A program made the position numbers and the translations under genes. 24,219 nucleotides of DNA from Ramicandelaber brevisporus (lineage: Eukaryota > Kickxellomycota > Ramicandelaberales > Ramicandelaberaceae): assembly GCA_025201865.1 (NCBI GenBank), contig MU602931.1, positions 7,825 through 32,043 of the forward strand. Direction: 5' to 3'. The notes below the pieces were generated by a model that saw only the letters and a list, made by a program, of their open reading frames with translations, was not told the DNA's origin and ran no database searches. How positions within the stretch are numbered: position 1 is the stretch's first letter; every line of letters starts with the position of its first letter. Below are positions 7,253-17,024 of the stretch, in pieces.

Positions 7253-10200
7253 ATGAGCACAACCTACAGCCAAAGCATTGCCGAGAGCACTGGCAGCGGC
7301 AATGGCAGCGGGAGTGGCATCTCAACCAAGTTTGGAAGCAACAGGAACCACGATGTACATGCTCCGCCTCTGGGTGCCGACGTCTCTCTTGGCAGTCTTC
7401 CCACGCCTGACCACTGCGGATGGCTAAACAAGCTGTCCACGAGCGGCTTCCGTCGCATGAGCTGGAAGAAGCGCTGGGCCGTCGTCATTGGCCGCAGACT
7501 CTACTTCTTCCGCAGCGACCAACCTGGCGAAATGGCACGAGCGGCAGTTGACTTGGCTGCATTCAGCTCTGTGTTTCAGGACCCCGTGGCATCCAACTCC
7601 AGCTTCTGCTTCCGGATATCGCGCGCACCTGGTCCTGCAGCCGGTAGCGCAGCTGCTCAGCTAATCGAAGAGAAGAAGAAGGCCGCGAGAGCTGCTGCCA
7701 TTGCCGCTGGCCTAGAAGTGAGCGACACCAGCAGTGACAAGCCTCTTCCATCCGACGCATCAATCATGTCCGCCTCCTCTGCTTCTCAAGCATCCCAACA
7801 TCAACAACAACAACAGCAACAGCAGCAACAACAACAAGGCCAAAAGTCTGGGAATGTATTTGGCTATGTTGCTGGCTTGTTTGCTCCTGGCATTCCACCT
7901 TCCGCCCAGAACCAGTCGTCTTCTCAGCAACAGCAGCAAGCCGAGAAGCCTAAGCGCCAAACACCTCGCTCCATTGGTCCAGACTCTGGCACACTTGTCT
8001 CAGAGCTCCGCATGATCACCCATGAAGAGGTTCTTGCATTCACCGACGACCAAGAGACACTTGATCTGTGGATTGAGATCCTTCAGCAACGAGTGAGCCA
8101 GCGCAGCTCTTCCTTGCGCCGCCCCACTCGGCCCAAGCAGAATGGCCAACAGCATGGTCAGCAGCACGGCAAGCAGGGTGGCCGCATTCACCGCTCAGGC
8201 TCAGAGTCAATGGTCGATCCTCCCACATTCCATGGATTTGGATCTGGTGCTCGATCTGACGAGGCTGACACTCGTGTGAACATTGTCGATGCCGTTCTCA
8301 AGCAGCTTGAGAGTGATGAGTTCCAGAAGCACCGTGCAGCCCAATTGATGCAGCGACAGTTCCATTCCCCTCAGCACCACCCGCAGCTTGGATCTGGCTC
8401 TGAGCTACAGCGCAATCGCAACCATGCGCCGTCCATCATTTCGACTGTATCGTCCGTTGGTGAAATCGCGGCCGACATTGCGGAAATGTCACTGACCAGA
8501 TACTCGGATGTATATGATCATGACCAGCACTCCACCATCTCTCATCTAAGTCAGCAATACGTTGGTGCACCATCGACCTCAGCTCATGCAAACGAGGCTG
8601 ATTTCGATCCCTCCATTGATGTCGCTCCATATGTTGAACAGGCGAGCCAAACTGTCTCAGTTCGAAGGATGGACTATACTGACATCTCCATCTCTGCACA
8701 GTTAGCCGCAAGATCCCAGGCAGCTGCAGCCGCGGCAACAACAGCAACAACAGTGGCCACAATGGCCACACCGGCAACATCTGATGAGCCTCATTTGCGG
8801 CATACATCATCCATTTCGTCACTCACTGGCCGTGTACAGCATCCTGATCCATCCTCATCTTCATCCTCTCTGCTTGCTCTTTCATCCATCACACCTCACA
8901 ACAAGTCAAGAACCGGCAATCCATCCGATGACCACGCGTCTATTGATCACTATGGCCGATCAACGGCCGATACAATGTCGCCAACCAGCGCAAGTATTCC
9001 AGTGAGCTCCAGTCTTTCCGGGTCAGGCAGCAGCGCTGATAGCGGCGTGTATCTCCGTTCGTCTTCCTTTGTATCCAAGCAGCACTCGTTCGCATCAACA
9101 AGCACATCTGGAGTGTCACACCATCACCACCACCACCACCATCCTCACCCTCACTCTCATCATCAGTCTCACCACCACCATCACCAGCAGCATTTAGGAG
9201 CCCATGGTCATGACACCAGTGCCAGTAGCAGCTTCCTGGGCAGCGACACCGGCTATGTCTCATTCCAGTCGTCCATGCAATCTTCTGCCGTCACTACATC
9301 ACTGTCGTCTCCCGTGAGTGCCTCTGGCGGCATGGACTTCCGTGGTGGTGACCACTATCAGCATCACTATAGTACTCCTCAAATGCTTCCGGCTCACATG
9401 TCACTTTCCCAGTCGTCGTCTGGCTACTCGTCGGCCTCGTCATCTCCAGCTGTCAATGCATCTTCGGCGGCGCGTCGTATTGGCTCCACATCGCTGCCAT
9501 ATGGCGTATCATCGGCCGTTGGTCCAAGTAAGCGCGCTTACAACATTCCTGCTCACCACGCTGATGCTCCCGCTCTGCCCACTACTCCCAGCCGTTACAA
9601 CCAACAGCAGCATACTCAAGGCTCTGAAGACATCTTGGCGACCCATCACACTCATCATCCTTCCCATCCTGCTCCTCCGCCTGTGCCACCGCAAACTGGC
9701 TTCCCGCCATCATCGTATGCTCCAATTTCAGCCAGCGGTTTCCTTCAGACATCAGTTCCGCCTCCAGCCACATCTCCTCTCGGGTCAAACCGCTACCCTG
9801 CCATATCCACTTCCGCCGCTAATATTTCGACATTTGAGCCACACCAGACCAAGTTACCTCCCAAGTCACCTGGACCATACTCGCAGCAATTCCATCTATA
9901 TCAACAGCGTCCATCGGCTGGCACCACCCAAGACTCCGCACAGTCCAGCGGGCCGGGCAACGTCCAATCACCTGAGCAGAGCCATGGCCGACGTCTGTCG
10001 GTGACCCTTGTGACAATGCCATTCCAGCCTGCCTACGGAATTGAGCCCATTGGTCCGTCGTCCGGCACCAAGCACGGCTCCACTGGCGGTCTGCGTCCCA
10101 GAAGATCACGCGCTCGCATTAACACAATGTCAAGTATGAATGGTGGAAATGCCGGATCAGCATCTGCCACCCCAACTTCAGTATTCACTCTTCCCGAATA

Positions 10201-10255
10201 TCCAGCCGATTTGCCCGATATTCCAACATTTACGACACAAGATCGTCACCTTTAA
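7253..10255 (+). CDS. Large PH-domain protein with split PH domain and low-complexity tail
   Basis: 1000 residues from the first ATG (7253); the frame extends 7 codons upstream only through a TTG. The PH domain starts near residue 55 with CGWLNKL, then WKKRWAVVIGRRLYFF. The KKR in the beta1-beta2 region fits a phosphoinositide-binding basic patch. FCFRISR (strand 5/6) ends near residue 130. The final strand and helix (EVLAFTDDQETLDLWIEIL, Trp273) come only after about 125 inserted residues holding an Ala/Lys helix and a polyQ run (about 183-195). The rest is Ser/Pro/Gln rich, with a His-rich tract (about 623-647), PPPVPP-type proline motifs, an RRLS site at Ser916 and a basic RRSRAR patch near the C-terminus. 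A membrane-recruited scaffold or signalling adaptor is inferred. The specific family is not recognised. Confidence 0.85.
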   Translation: MSTTYSQSIAESTGSGNGSGSGISTKFGSNRNHDVHAPPLGADVSLGSLPTPDHCGWLNKLSTSGFRRMSWKKRWAVVIGRRLYFFRSDQPGEMARAAVDLAAFSSVFQDPVASNSSFCFRISRAPGPAAGSAAAQLIEEKKKAARAAAIAAGLEVSDTSSDKPLPSDASIMSASSASQASQHQQQQQQQQQQQQGQKSGNVFGYVAGLFAPGIPPSAQNQSSSQQQQQAEKPKRQTPRSIGPDSGTLVSELRMITHEEVLAFTDDQETLDLWIEILQQRVSQRSSSLRRPTRPKQNGQQHGQQHGKQGGRIHRSGSESMVDPPTFHGFGSGARSDEADTRVNIVDAVLKQLESDEFQKHRAAQLMQRQFHSPQHHPQLGSGSELQRNRNHAPSIISTVSSVGEIAADIAEMSLTRYSDVYDHDQHSTISHLSQQYVGAPSTSAHANEADFDPSIDVAPYVEQASQTVSVRRMDYTDISISAQLAARSQAAAAAATTATTVATMATPATSDEPHLRHTSSISSLTGRVQHPDPSSSSSSLLALSSITPHNKSRTGNPSDDHASIDHYGRSTADTMSPTSASIPVSSSLSGSGSSADSGVYLRSSSFVSKQHSFASTSTSGVSHHHHHHHHPHPHSHHQSHHHHHQQHLGAHGHDTSASSSFLGSDTGYVSFQSSMQSSAVTTSLSSPVSASGGMDFRGGDHYQHHYSTPQMLPAHMSLSQSSSGYSSASSSPAVNASSAARRIGSTSLPYGVSSAVGPSKRAYNIPAHHADAPALPTTPSRYNQQQHTQGSEDILATHHTHHPSHPAPPPVPPQTGFPPSSYAPISASGFLQTSVPPPATSPLGSNRYPAISTSAANISTFEPHQTKLPPKSPGPYSQQFHLYQQRPSAGTTQDSAQSSGPGNVQSPEQSHGRRLSVTLVTMPFQPAYGIEPIGPSSGTKHGSTGGLRPRRSRARINTMSSMNGGNAGSASATPTSVFTLPEYPADLPDIPTFTTQDRHL
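9118..9190 (+). repeat. CAC/CAT-rich stretch coding for a His tract
   Basis: It encodes a run of eight His followed by alternating His/Pro/Ser and a second five-His run within the PH protein. Such tracts can bind metal or direct nuclear-speckle targeting, but simple-sequence expansion is the plainest explanation. Confidence 0.85.
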
Positions 10256-10330
10256 ACCTTGAACCACACAGTCTATTATACACTTCTGCCTATATTCCCT
10301 TTTTCAATTATTGTTACTACTTTTTCAACT

Positions 10331-10452
10331 CTAAAGAATTAAAGTTAGAAAAAAAATAAAGGTGATGAAAAATAGGAGGGAGGAAAAGAGCATGAAAAGA
10401 GATGTGCTTGAGATTAAGGAAAGGGAGGAATGAAGAAGCAGAGTTTACTTAC
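10331..10452 (-). other. Candidate 3' intron overlapping the GDI stop codon
   Basis: The donor GTAAGT (10452-10447) overlaps the last Glu codon and the TAA stop. A TCTAAC branch-like site (10348-10344) and acceptor CTTTAG (ending 10331) follow. If spliced, the GDI C-terminus changes from HIQE-stop to HIQE plus 17 residues (VEKVV ... GRSV), ending at TAA 10278-10276, 20 bases from the PH stop. If not spliced, the short form is made. Confidence 0.35.
10355..10360 (+). terminator. Poly(A) signal AATAAA of the PH gene
   Basis: A perfect AATAAA lies 100 bases after the PH stop codon (TAA, 10253-10255). It sits inside the candidate minus-strand 3' intron of the GDI gene, so the two convergent transcripts probably overlap. 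Confidence 0.6.
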
Positions 10453-12017
10453 TCCTGAATGTGAGCAAGCTTAAGATCCTTCAGCTCGAGCTTCTTGCCA
10501 GTAATGCGCTCATACAGGCTGATGACGTCTTCGTAGATGGACACGCAGTGAGAGGTGGCATCGTAAGACTTGCTAATGAAGACGTTGTCCTTGAAGCCAG
10601 GTTCCTTTGGCTCAAAGATGTCAGTTACAGACACATACTTGTCAAGAATTGGGCCAAGCAGCTTGAGGGCAGGCTCGATCTCGGCCTCTGGCTTATCGGT
10701 CTCTGCAATGGTAGACACGATAGCAACAAACTTGTCCTTGGCACACACATTGTGGGCAGAGGAGACAGCAGCGATGTAAATGTCGTTGGCGCGCTTGATC
10801 TGGTTCTGTGGCAGAATGATTTGGACGGCTTCATCGTTGTTTGTGCTTGGGATTGGGTGGTCAAGGAGACAAATGGCACGGACGACGCGTCCAGTCTTGA
10901 CAACACGCTCTGGGAAGTAAGATGGATCGCCAATGACCATGGGAGCCTTGGCCGTCTCGCCTTCAGAGACAACACCAACAAACTTACCAGACGACTCGTC
11001 AGTCAGCACCTTCTCGATCGGCTTGCGCAGCATATAAGTGCCTCCGTAAATGGCACTGAGACGGGCAAAGCCCTGTGGGAGCTCACCGAGACCATAGAGT
11101 GGGTAAATGTACGGGCTGCCGCCGTAGCGGGCAATCGAGTTGACGTACAGCTTGATGCGGGTGTAAGTCTCGCGAGCCGGGCGCTCCTTGTAGTCGTCGT
11201 TCGAGTAGAGAGCGAGAGAGTGGCCGATGAGATCCTGGGTGCCTGGCTCAAGGCCGAACTTGGCGTAAACTTCGCGCATTGGGAAGATGTCCAGGTTAAT
11301 GCCCTGGTGGGTGGATGCATCCTTGTCGTCCCACTTCTGGATGAACTCGAGGAAGTTGCGCATGCGGCGCTTCTCGAACAAACCCATCAGAGGGCTGGTA
11401 AGAGCCTCTTTCTCGTTTGCTGGAACCTTGGCAACTCTGTCGTCACGCAGCACGTACGAGCCCTTAACAAGCTTGAACTCGAGGTAGCGCGTGACATCGG
11501 TTTGAACAAGGACTTGGACAAGCGGCTCATTGGCCATCATGAACTTTGGCACCATGTCAATGGCATAGTCGCGACTGCGGCCGAACGAAGCCGGTGGAGC
11601 CATACCGCTGCGGAACTTGGTGAACAGCTGCTCAAGGTTCAGGGACGCGCACTCGCCACCGTAGTAGTCGTTGCGGTCCATGTGGAGAACCTTCTTGCCC
11701 TCTACGGAAAGAAGACCAGAAAGAATGCACTCGGTCAAGCCGGTGCCAAGAATGATGCAGTCGTAGTTATCTTCCTGTTGGTATTAGCATTGGTATTGGT
11801 GTTAGCATCAGAAGCAATTGGTTGGTCATGCCGGACAAGTGTTCCGCAGAGCGGTGATGGAGAAACGTGTCAGTACCACTACCACACCCGCTTCGACAGC
11901 GCCAAGGTAAGGAACGCTTTTGCATCTCGCACGATGGCACACGATCGCACAGCAAAGAACAGCGTAGACTCGCTGGCAGATCTCCCCCTCCGATCGCCGC
12001 CAACTGTGACATACCAT
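10449..12017 (-). CDS. GDI1: Rab GDP-dissociation inhibitor (two exons: 12017-12015 and 11774-10449)
   Basis: Extracts GDP-bound prenylated Rab GTPases from membranes and returns them to donor compartments; cytosolic. The spliced protein has 442 residues, normal for the family. It starts M-EDNYDCIILGTGLTEC (dinucleotide-binding-like GTG fold). It continues with DRNDYYGGECASL, RDYAIDMVPKFMMAN (about 70-83), TDVTRYLEF (about 93-101, Rab-binding platform), LMGLFEKRR and YPLYGLGELPQGFARL (about 225-240). Exon 2 begins at 11774 in phase 0 after an ACAG acceptor. Exon 1 is the ATG alone, followed directly by GTATGT. Without the intron the frame has no ATG before conserved Leu14. The stop TAA lies inside a GTAAGT sequence, so a longer C-terminus through a further intron is possible. 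It is divergent from uS2m and convergent with the PH gene. Confidence 0.95.
11775..12014 (-). other. GDI intron 1, phase 0, directly after the start codon
   Basis: 240 bases. The donor GTATGT (12014-12009) immediately follows ATG. Branch-like GCTAAC and GCTAAT sites lie close to the acceptor CCAACAG ending at 11775. Joining restores the N-terminal GDI motif that all family members share, which is strong support. Confidence 0.85.
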
Positions 12018-12269
12018 TGGAGTTGAGCCGAGCCGCTAGAGCAAAGAGAGAGAGTGGGAGTGAAAGTAAGTGGGTGAGACGATTGAGTTTGTGTGTAGTA
12101 GTAGTGAAGTGAAGCGAAGCGAAGTGGAGAGTTGTTGTCACGAAACGCAAGGTCCAAAAGAGTCAAAGTCAGCCAAAGTCGAGCTCGCCACTGTTCTTCG
12201 AGGAAAAATTGCAGCGCAAAAAAAATATATATATCACCTTCAAAATCCCTTGATCTACAGGCAGTGAGG
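12018..12269. promoter_or_regulatory. Bidirectional promoter between GDI and uS2m
   Basis: 252 bases separate the two ATGs. A TATATATAT element at 12226-12234, preceded by an A-tract, lies 36-44 bases upstream of the uS2m ATG. GTAAGT at 12065 and CTACAG ending at 12260 could instead bound a uS2m leader intron that would remove this element. No ATG occurs on the + strand in this interval, although a TTG-initiated frame extends the uS2m ORF upstream to 12132. Confidence 0.5.
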
Positions 12270-13289
12270 ATGCTTCGGTCTTGCGTCAATCGACTAGCGG
12301 TGCCACAGGCATCACGGACAGCAGCTGCTCGGCGCTGGTTTGCTGGTGTGCCGACTGGCCTCTACGAGAAGAACTCGCTGGCTGCAGTGCAGGCAACAGA
12401 ACTGAGCGAAACGGCCGCTGAATCTCGACTTGCCAGCCTGACGCCGTCGCTTGAGAATCTCGGCTCGGTTGTGAAGAAGAGACGCGAAGTGGGTCTGTCT
12501 GCTGCTCGTCCGCGGTCGTCTGCTCTCGCGGAGGCTACTCCATTTGAGGGCAAGGTGCCAGCCATCAACAAGCTCACCATTGAACACCTGCTTGGTGCTC
12601 AGGTCCATCTCGGCCATCACCGCAAGCTGTGGAATCCAATGTTCATTTCGTACCTGTTTGGTGAGCGCAACGGCCTGCATGTCATCGATCTGGAGCAAAC
12701 GATGGAGCATTTGCGCCGGGCATATCGTGTTGTATCCGACGTTGCTGCGAACGGCGGCATCATAGTATTCATTGGCACACGTCCCAACATCAGCCGCCTG
12801 CCTGCAGTCGACGCAGCCCTGGCAAGCGGATGCTACTATGTTGATAGCCGGTGGATTCCAGGCACTCTGACCAACCAGCACCACATCATGTCCAAAGTGC
12901 AAGCTCACTCTCCAGAGCGCGCTGCCGAGCTTCAGAAGCAGCACCGCGCAGCATTAGAGGCCGCGAAGAAAACAAGACAGCGGAACGGCCCTCCTCCATT
13001 CCCAACCGTGTTCAAGCCGGATCTCTTGGTTGTGCTCAATGCTCCAGAGAACCACGTTGCTCTCGCCGAGGCTGCCCAGATGCTCATCCCCACCGTCGCC
13101 ATCGTTGACACTGATACTAATCCGGCTGTGGCAACCTACCCCATCCCTGGCAACGACGATGCACCGCGCTCCGTTGAGCTCATTGCTGGCTTGCTCGGCC
13201 AGGCTGCTCACGAGGGTGCGCTCAAGTGGAAGCAGGCTCTTGCCGAGTATCAGCGGAAACCAAGCACCGCCAGTGCAGCTGCTCTCTGA
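12270..13289 (+). CDS. MRPS2: Mitochondrial ribosomal protein uS2m
   Basis: Small-subunit protein of the mitoribosome, 339 residues from the first ATG. Residues 1-25 (MLRSCVNRLAVPQASRTAAA, then RRWF) are a typical Arg-rich, acid-free mitochondrial presequence, which fixes this start over the upstream TTG. About 70 less conserved residues follow. The S2 core begins with LTIEHLLGAQVHLGHHRKLWNP (102-123). It continues through LFGERNGLHVIDLEQT (129-144), IVFIGTR (165-171), WIPGTLTN (195-202), PDLLVVLNAPEN (250-261), IPTVAIVDTDTNP (273-285) and YPIPGNDDAPRSV (290-302). A charged helical insert (about 215-243) replaces the coiled-coil region of bacterial S2. An ATTAAA poly(A)-like signal lies at 13295-13300. 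Confidence 0.95.
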   Translation: MLRSCVNRLAVPQASRTAAARRWFAGVPTGLYEKNSLAAVQATELSETAAESRLASLTPSLENLGSVVKKRREVGLSAARPRSSALAEATPFEGKVPAINKLTIEHLLGAQVHLGHHRKLWNPMFISYLFGERNGLHVIDLEQTMEHLRRAYRVVSDVAANGGIIVFIGTRPNISRLPAVDAALASGCYYVDSRWIPGTLTNQHHIMSKVQAHSPERAAELQKQHRAALEAAKKTRQRNGPPPFPTVFKPDLLVVLNAPENHVALAEAAQMLIPTVAIVDTDTNPAVATYPIPGNDDAPRSVELIAGLLGQAAHEGALKWKQALAEYQRKPSTASAAAL

Positions 13290-13294
13290 GCCCA

Positions 13295-13300
13295 ATTAAA
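13295..13300 (+). terminator. Poly(A)-like signal ATTAAA of the uS2m gene
   Basis: The common AATAAA variant ATTAAA begins six bases after the TGA stop. It is very close, so cleavage would give a short 3' UTR; a downstream TTTTTAATAACTAAA stretch is an alternative. Confidence 0.35.
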
Positions 13301-13620
13301 GTGAAAATATAGAGCTCTCCTCTCCTTTTTAATAACTAAAGCAGAAGTATTATATTCTAAATCGAGCGAGGATCATAGGCCCAGACTGATCGACCTCTTG
13401 GTCGTCATTTCCAGTGCATTCAGCAGCGTGCTTAACCGTGAGGTTTGGCAATAATATTGTTGTCCACAATGTTGCACAAGGTTGCCCTTCGGCCGATTGG
13501 ACGGTGCATGGCTGCTGTTCTGCGATATTGAGTATTTTCCGCGTTTGTGTACGACTTGTACTACCGACCAAATGCACATGAGCCACTCGATGATGCGTTG
13601 CTAGCCTGCTAGTTCTGCTT

Positions 13621-13651
13621 GTGTGCGTGTGTGTGTGTGTGTGCGTGTGTT
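13621..13651 (+). repeat. (TG)n-type microsatellite
   Basis: Alternating GT with two GC interruptions. Together with the GC/GT run at 13818-13836, it is alternating purine-pyrimidine DNA that can adopt left-handed structure. Confidence 0.85.
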
Positions 13652-13817
13652 TGCAAATGTCGGGGGTCCCCAGATAAACACGAAGGGACATGCCAATTTG
13701 GGGAGGCGGCGAGAGCAGGCTGAAGCGGACAGTGACAACAGCAATAAACACCGCTAGCCTGTCCGAAAGAAGCGCGTTTGGGATAGCACAGGGCGGATTT
13801 GTGAACAAGCAAGAGGA

Positions 13818-13836
13818 CACGCGCGCGCGTGTGTGT
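13818..13836 (+). repeat. Alternating (CG)n(TG)n tract
   Basis: A CGCGCGCG run flows directly into GTGTGTGTG, a classic Z-DNA-prone composition. A similar GTGTGCGCGCGTGTGTGTG run lies near 15,400-15,418. Confidence 0.85.
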
Positions 13837-14034
13837 GCTCGCTCCTGTGTGAACAAGGAAAGCGACACTAGAAAGTGCCGAGCCGAATACTCCGCCCTTG
13901 TCCTACTTATTCACTGGTCATCTGCCATCTGCCTGCTCCCCCATTCGATCATTCTTGCCTTCTCGACACAAACCTCACATTCCCTTTTGCTCATTTGTTC
14001 ACACCCTCAACATCACTTTCCGCACCACTTAATT

Positions 14035-14094
14035 GTAAGTACACTCATCTTTTTGCTTTTGCTTTTGTTTTTGTTTTACTGTCACTAACTCTAG
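14035..14094 (+). other. Candidate short leader intron (60 nt)
   Basis: It has a GTAAGT donor, an all-pyrimidine middle, CTAAC at 14085-14089 and a TCTAG end. The branch site is only about 6 bases from the acceptor, which weakens the call. Confidence 0.25.
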
Positions 14095-15361
14095 CTCATG
14101 AAGCACTTGTACGTGTTTCTCTCGGATACATGATGCTCATCACCCCCTCCCTCCATCCGCCTCATACTACTATTGGCCTGATCGCCTTACTTCCATCTCC
14201 ACCGTCATCTACTAGGCTCTGGCTTCCGGCTCTACAGCGTTCATCCGAAATGTGGATCCCTCTCCTTGCTGTATCAAGCCAGTCTGGATAATTTTTTCGT
14301 TAGTCTTCACTCTCTCCCCCCCCAATCCGGCATCCGCTTGTCACTCTTCCACTGCCAGAACGCCACGCCTACAATGGCTGACTAGAAGAGACCCTCACTG
14401 GTCTCATTCAGAGTAGCCACTCTTTAACCTGTTGTTTGCCTCCAGTTTCAAGACACCTTTAGCTGCCTGTTTTCCTTGCTCCCAATCTTTCCCTCTGCTT
14501 GCTGTTTGGTCGATCCCAATTCAAAAAAGCGCGTGCTGTTTTCCTCTTTTGACTCTTCTGCCACTTCTGCCACTTCTGCCTCTTCTTCCTGTTCTTCCTG
14601 TTGTTCACTTTGACACCATTCTTTTATCTTTGCACAAGTACGTTAGTGTTATTTGTCCACCCGTTACCAGTTAGCGTATTGACCAACCTTTTTTCTCGTT
14701 GTTCTTGTCGTAATTACATGTGTGGGTATTCCATTGTCAAGTGCTATTCTCTTTTTATTTTGTTTGTATTTTTTGTTTGTCCACTAATTGTTCCACTCAG
14801 CGCCTGGCTGTGGCTACTCTTGGAGTGCGCAACTCGCTTTGTGTGTATACGCGTGCTTATGTGTTTGTGAGTGTTCGCGTTTTTTTTTCTCTTTTTCTCT
14901 TTTGGTCTTGCCGGCGAGTACTTGAGTGTATGCGCTTCTGGTTTCCGCAAACCCACTCTTCTGTGCAGGTTTCTTTCTGCCAAACATCCACAAACACCTG
15001 CCTCTACGAGCTCAGTTTTCCCATCAAGCCACCTCATTCACTGTACGCACCATTTACCCGTCTGCTCTGCCTGTCTCTGTTCCTGCGGCAATCGCACCTT
15101 TTGCTCGCACTATCATCGTGGTCACATCCTCGCCTTGACCCTCTTTTCCTTGCCTCGTTCGTTCGCTCGCTATAACCAAAAATAAACGGCAACAAGACGC
15201 TTTCGGAACAGTCAAACTGACAGCTTACTCTCTATTCATTCTTCTGACACTGCTCTACAACCCCTTTGTCCCCTTTCCTCTCTACCCCTTCCTTCACCCC
15301 GTTTACAGCCTCTTCCTCGAGCTCTCGCCATCGACTTGGGAGCCTGGTCCAACACGAAAAA

Positions 15362-15455
15362 GTAAGTGCTACACATCGTCATGATATCCTTTGTGTTTGT
15401 GTGCGCGCGTGTGTGTGGTTTTTTATTTGCCACATACGCACATCCTGCCTTTCAG
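15362..15455 (+). other. Candidate leader intron (94 nt)
   Basis: A GTAAGT donor and a CCTTTCAG acceptor enclose T/G-rich sequence. No clear CTAAC branch is visible. Upstream, TATAACCAAAAATAAA at about 15,171-15,186 is a possible core promoter element for a transcript through here. Confidence 0.25.
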
Positions 15456-15797
15456 TGATGTTTGTAAACTATGCACCCAGACCAATGATTCCAAATTTGG
15501 GGCGTCATGTTGTAATCCTCTCGCTTTGTACCACTCTGTTTGAAACTCGCTGTTTCTTGTACCCTCTGCTGGTTTCTGCCTATCCGCTCCTCTCTCTCTC
15601 TCTCTTTTGTTTTGTTTGTTGCTGCTTCGTCCTGTTTTCTTTGTGCGCATTTTCATTGTCGACGTCCTGACGTTGAATCTCTCACCCTTCCTCTTGCGTC
15701 ACCTACAGCGAGTGCCTGTTTCCTCATCTTTCTCTCACACTCTCACTCTCTCGCAATCTCACAATCAACATCTTGTTTTTGATTGTAATTTTGCATT

Positions 15798-15821
15798 TGT
15801 GTGTGTGTGTGTGTGTGTGTA
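15798..15821 (+). repeat. (TG)n microsatellite
   Basis: An uninterrupted run of at least eleven TG units in the pyrimidine-rich upstream region. It is followed by a short hexamer-like TCGCTG repeat (15,824-15,839). Confidence 0.9.
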
Positions 15822-17024
15822 GTTGTCGCTGTCGCTGTCTTTGTTGTTTGATTCTGCTCTGCTGACTGTCGGGATTCACTCCGCCCGCCAGTCTCCCCTT
15901 TTTGCCGTTCTCTCCCATATCCGGTACCCCCGATCCTAGTCGCTTTTAGCGTTTATTTTTTCCTTTAATTCAGCACGCCATTCGCTCAGGCATCTTCCAT
16001 TACAATCGGAATCGCACCAGCTGTTCTCCCCCATCATCATCGCCGCCACATTCTCACCACCACAGCGTCAAGAGCCCTTTCTTGGCTCAGAGCAGCAGCA
16101 AGAGAAGAGAAAAGTTCACTGGGCGTGTATGCTTGTGCTACCCTATTCATACCTGTCCTCGACCGCATTTTCTCTCTCTCTTCTGCTGTTCCTGTTCCTG
16201 TTCCTGTTCCTGCTGCTGCTACTTCTGTTACTGTTGCTACTGCTGCTGCTGGCCATTCGAGTTTATTTTTCGATCCTCATTCGGTAGACTGTGGGCGTGT
16301 GCATCCAACTGTATTGCTGGCCTTCTCTCAATCATCCTTTCCCTCTCTGTATATTTGTCCACTGCACTCTTTTCGGGTTTATCTTGAGAGGGTATAGCTG
16401 TGTGTTTGCAGCCGTTCTTTTTTTATATTCCCTCTCTCTGCCCACCTGCCCTCTCTGCGACTTGCATACTGCTCTTCTCCTTTGACCGCAACCTGCTTGC
16501 AGCCATCTACATCGACCACTTCCATTATTGTATTCCTACACCTCCATTGCAGCTCACTCTGTCGTCTGCTGATACCTTTTTTTTCTTTGCTGCGTGCATC
16601 TTAGTTTTTGTTGTGACAGCTTAGGCATCCGTGCCTGTCCTGTCCTTCACTCACTGACTTGCTGACTTGCTTGCTCGCTAGCTTGCTTGCTTGCTTCATC
16701 CAGCGTGTTCCCCCTCTCGCAGTCCCATTGAGACAGTGTTGCACATTGTACACAAGTGCACGCGGCAAAGTGATTCCATCCTCCTCTCCCCCTCCCAGTG
16801 TCATCATTACTGCATCCTCCGTCTGTTCCATTGTTCATATATTTTCTTTGCATCATCCATCCTCCTTTTATTGTTGTTGTTTATACCAAAATTGCGGCAC
16901 TTCCGTCTCCGTCTCAATCTCAATCACCATCTCCACTCTGGAGTTGATGCGCAGCACATAACTGACATCCACTCTCCTTTTCTGCCAACTCCTTTTGTGA
17001 ACTGAACTGCCAGCTTACAAACAA

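Noticed and set aside
10461-12026. 521-codon open frame on the + strand opposite Rab GDI
   Set aside because: It lies antisense to a clear GDI gene and spans its intron. Its Leu/Val/Ala/Asp-rich sequence matches nothing recognisable, and it is best explained by the codon bias of the GDI strand.
13350-13868. 172-codon minus-strand frame downstream of uS2m
   Set aside because: It crosses a GT microsatellite (giving a His-Thr run) and has no motif. A second overlapping frame is equally open, so there is no support for coding.
14720-15175. 151-codon hydrophobic + strand frame in the gene-free region
   Set aside because: The Phe/Ser/Leu/Cys-rich composition follows from the pyrimidine-rich strand, and neighbouring frames look the same.
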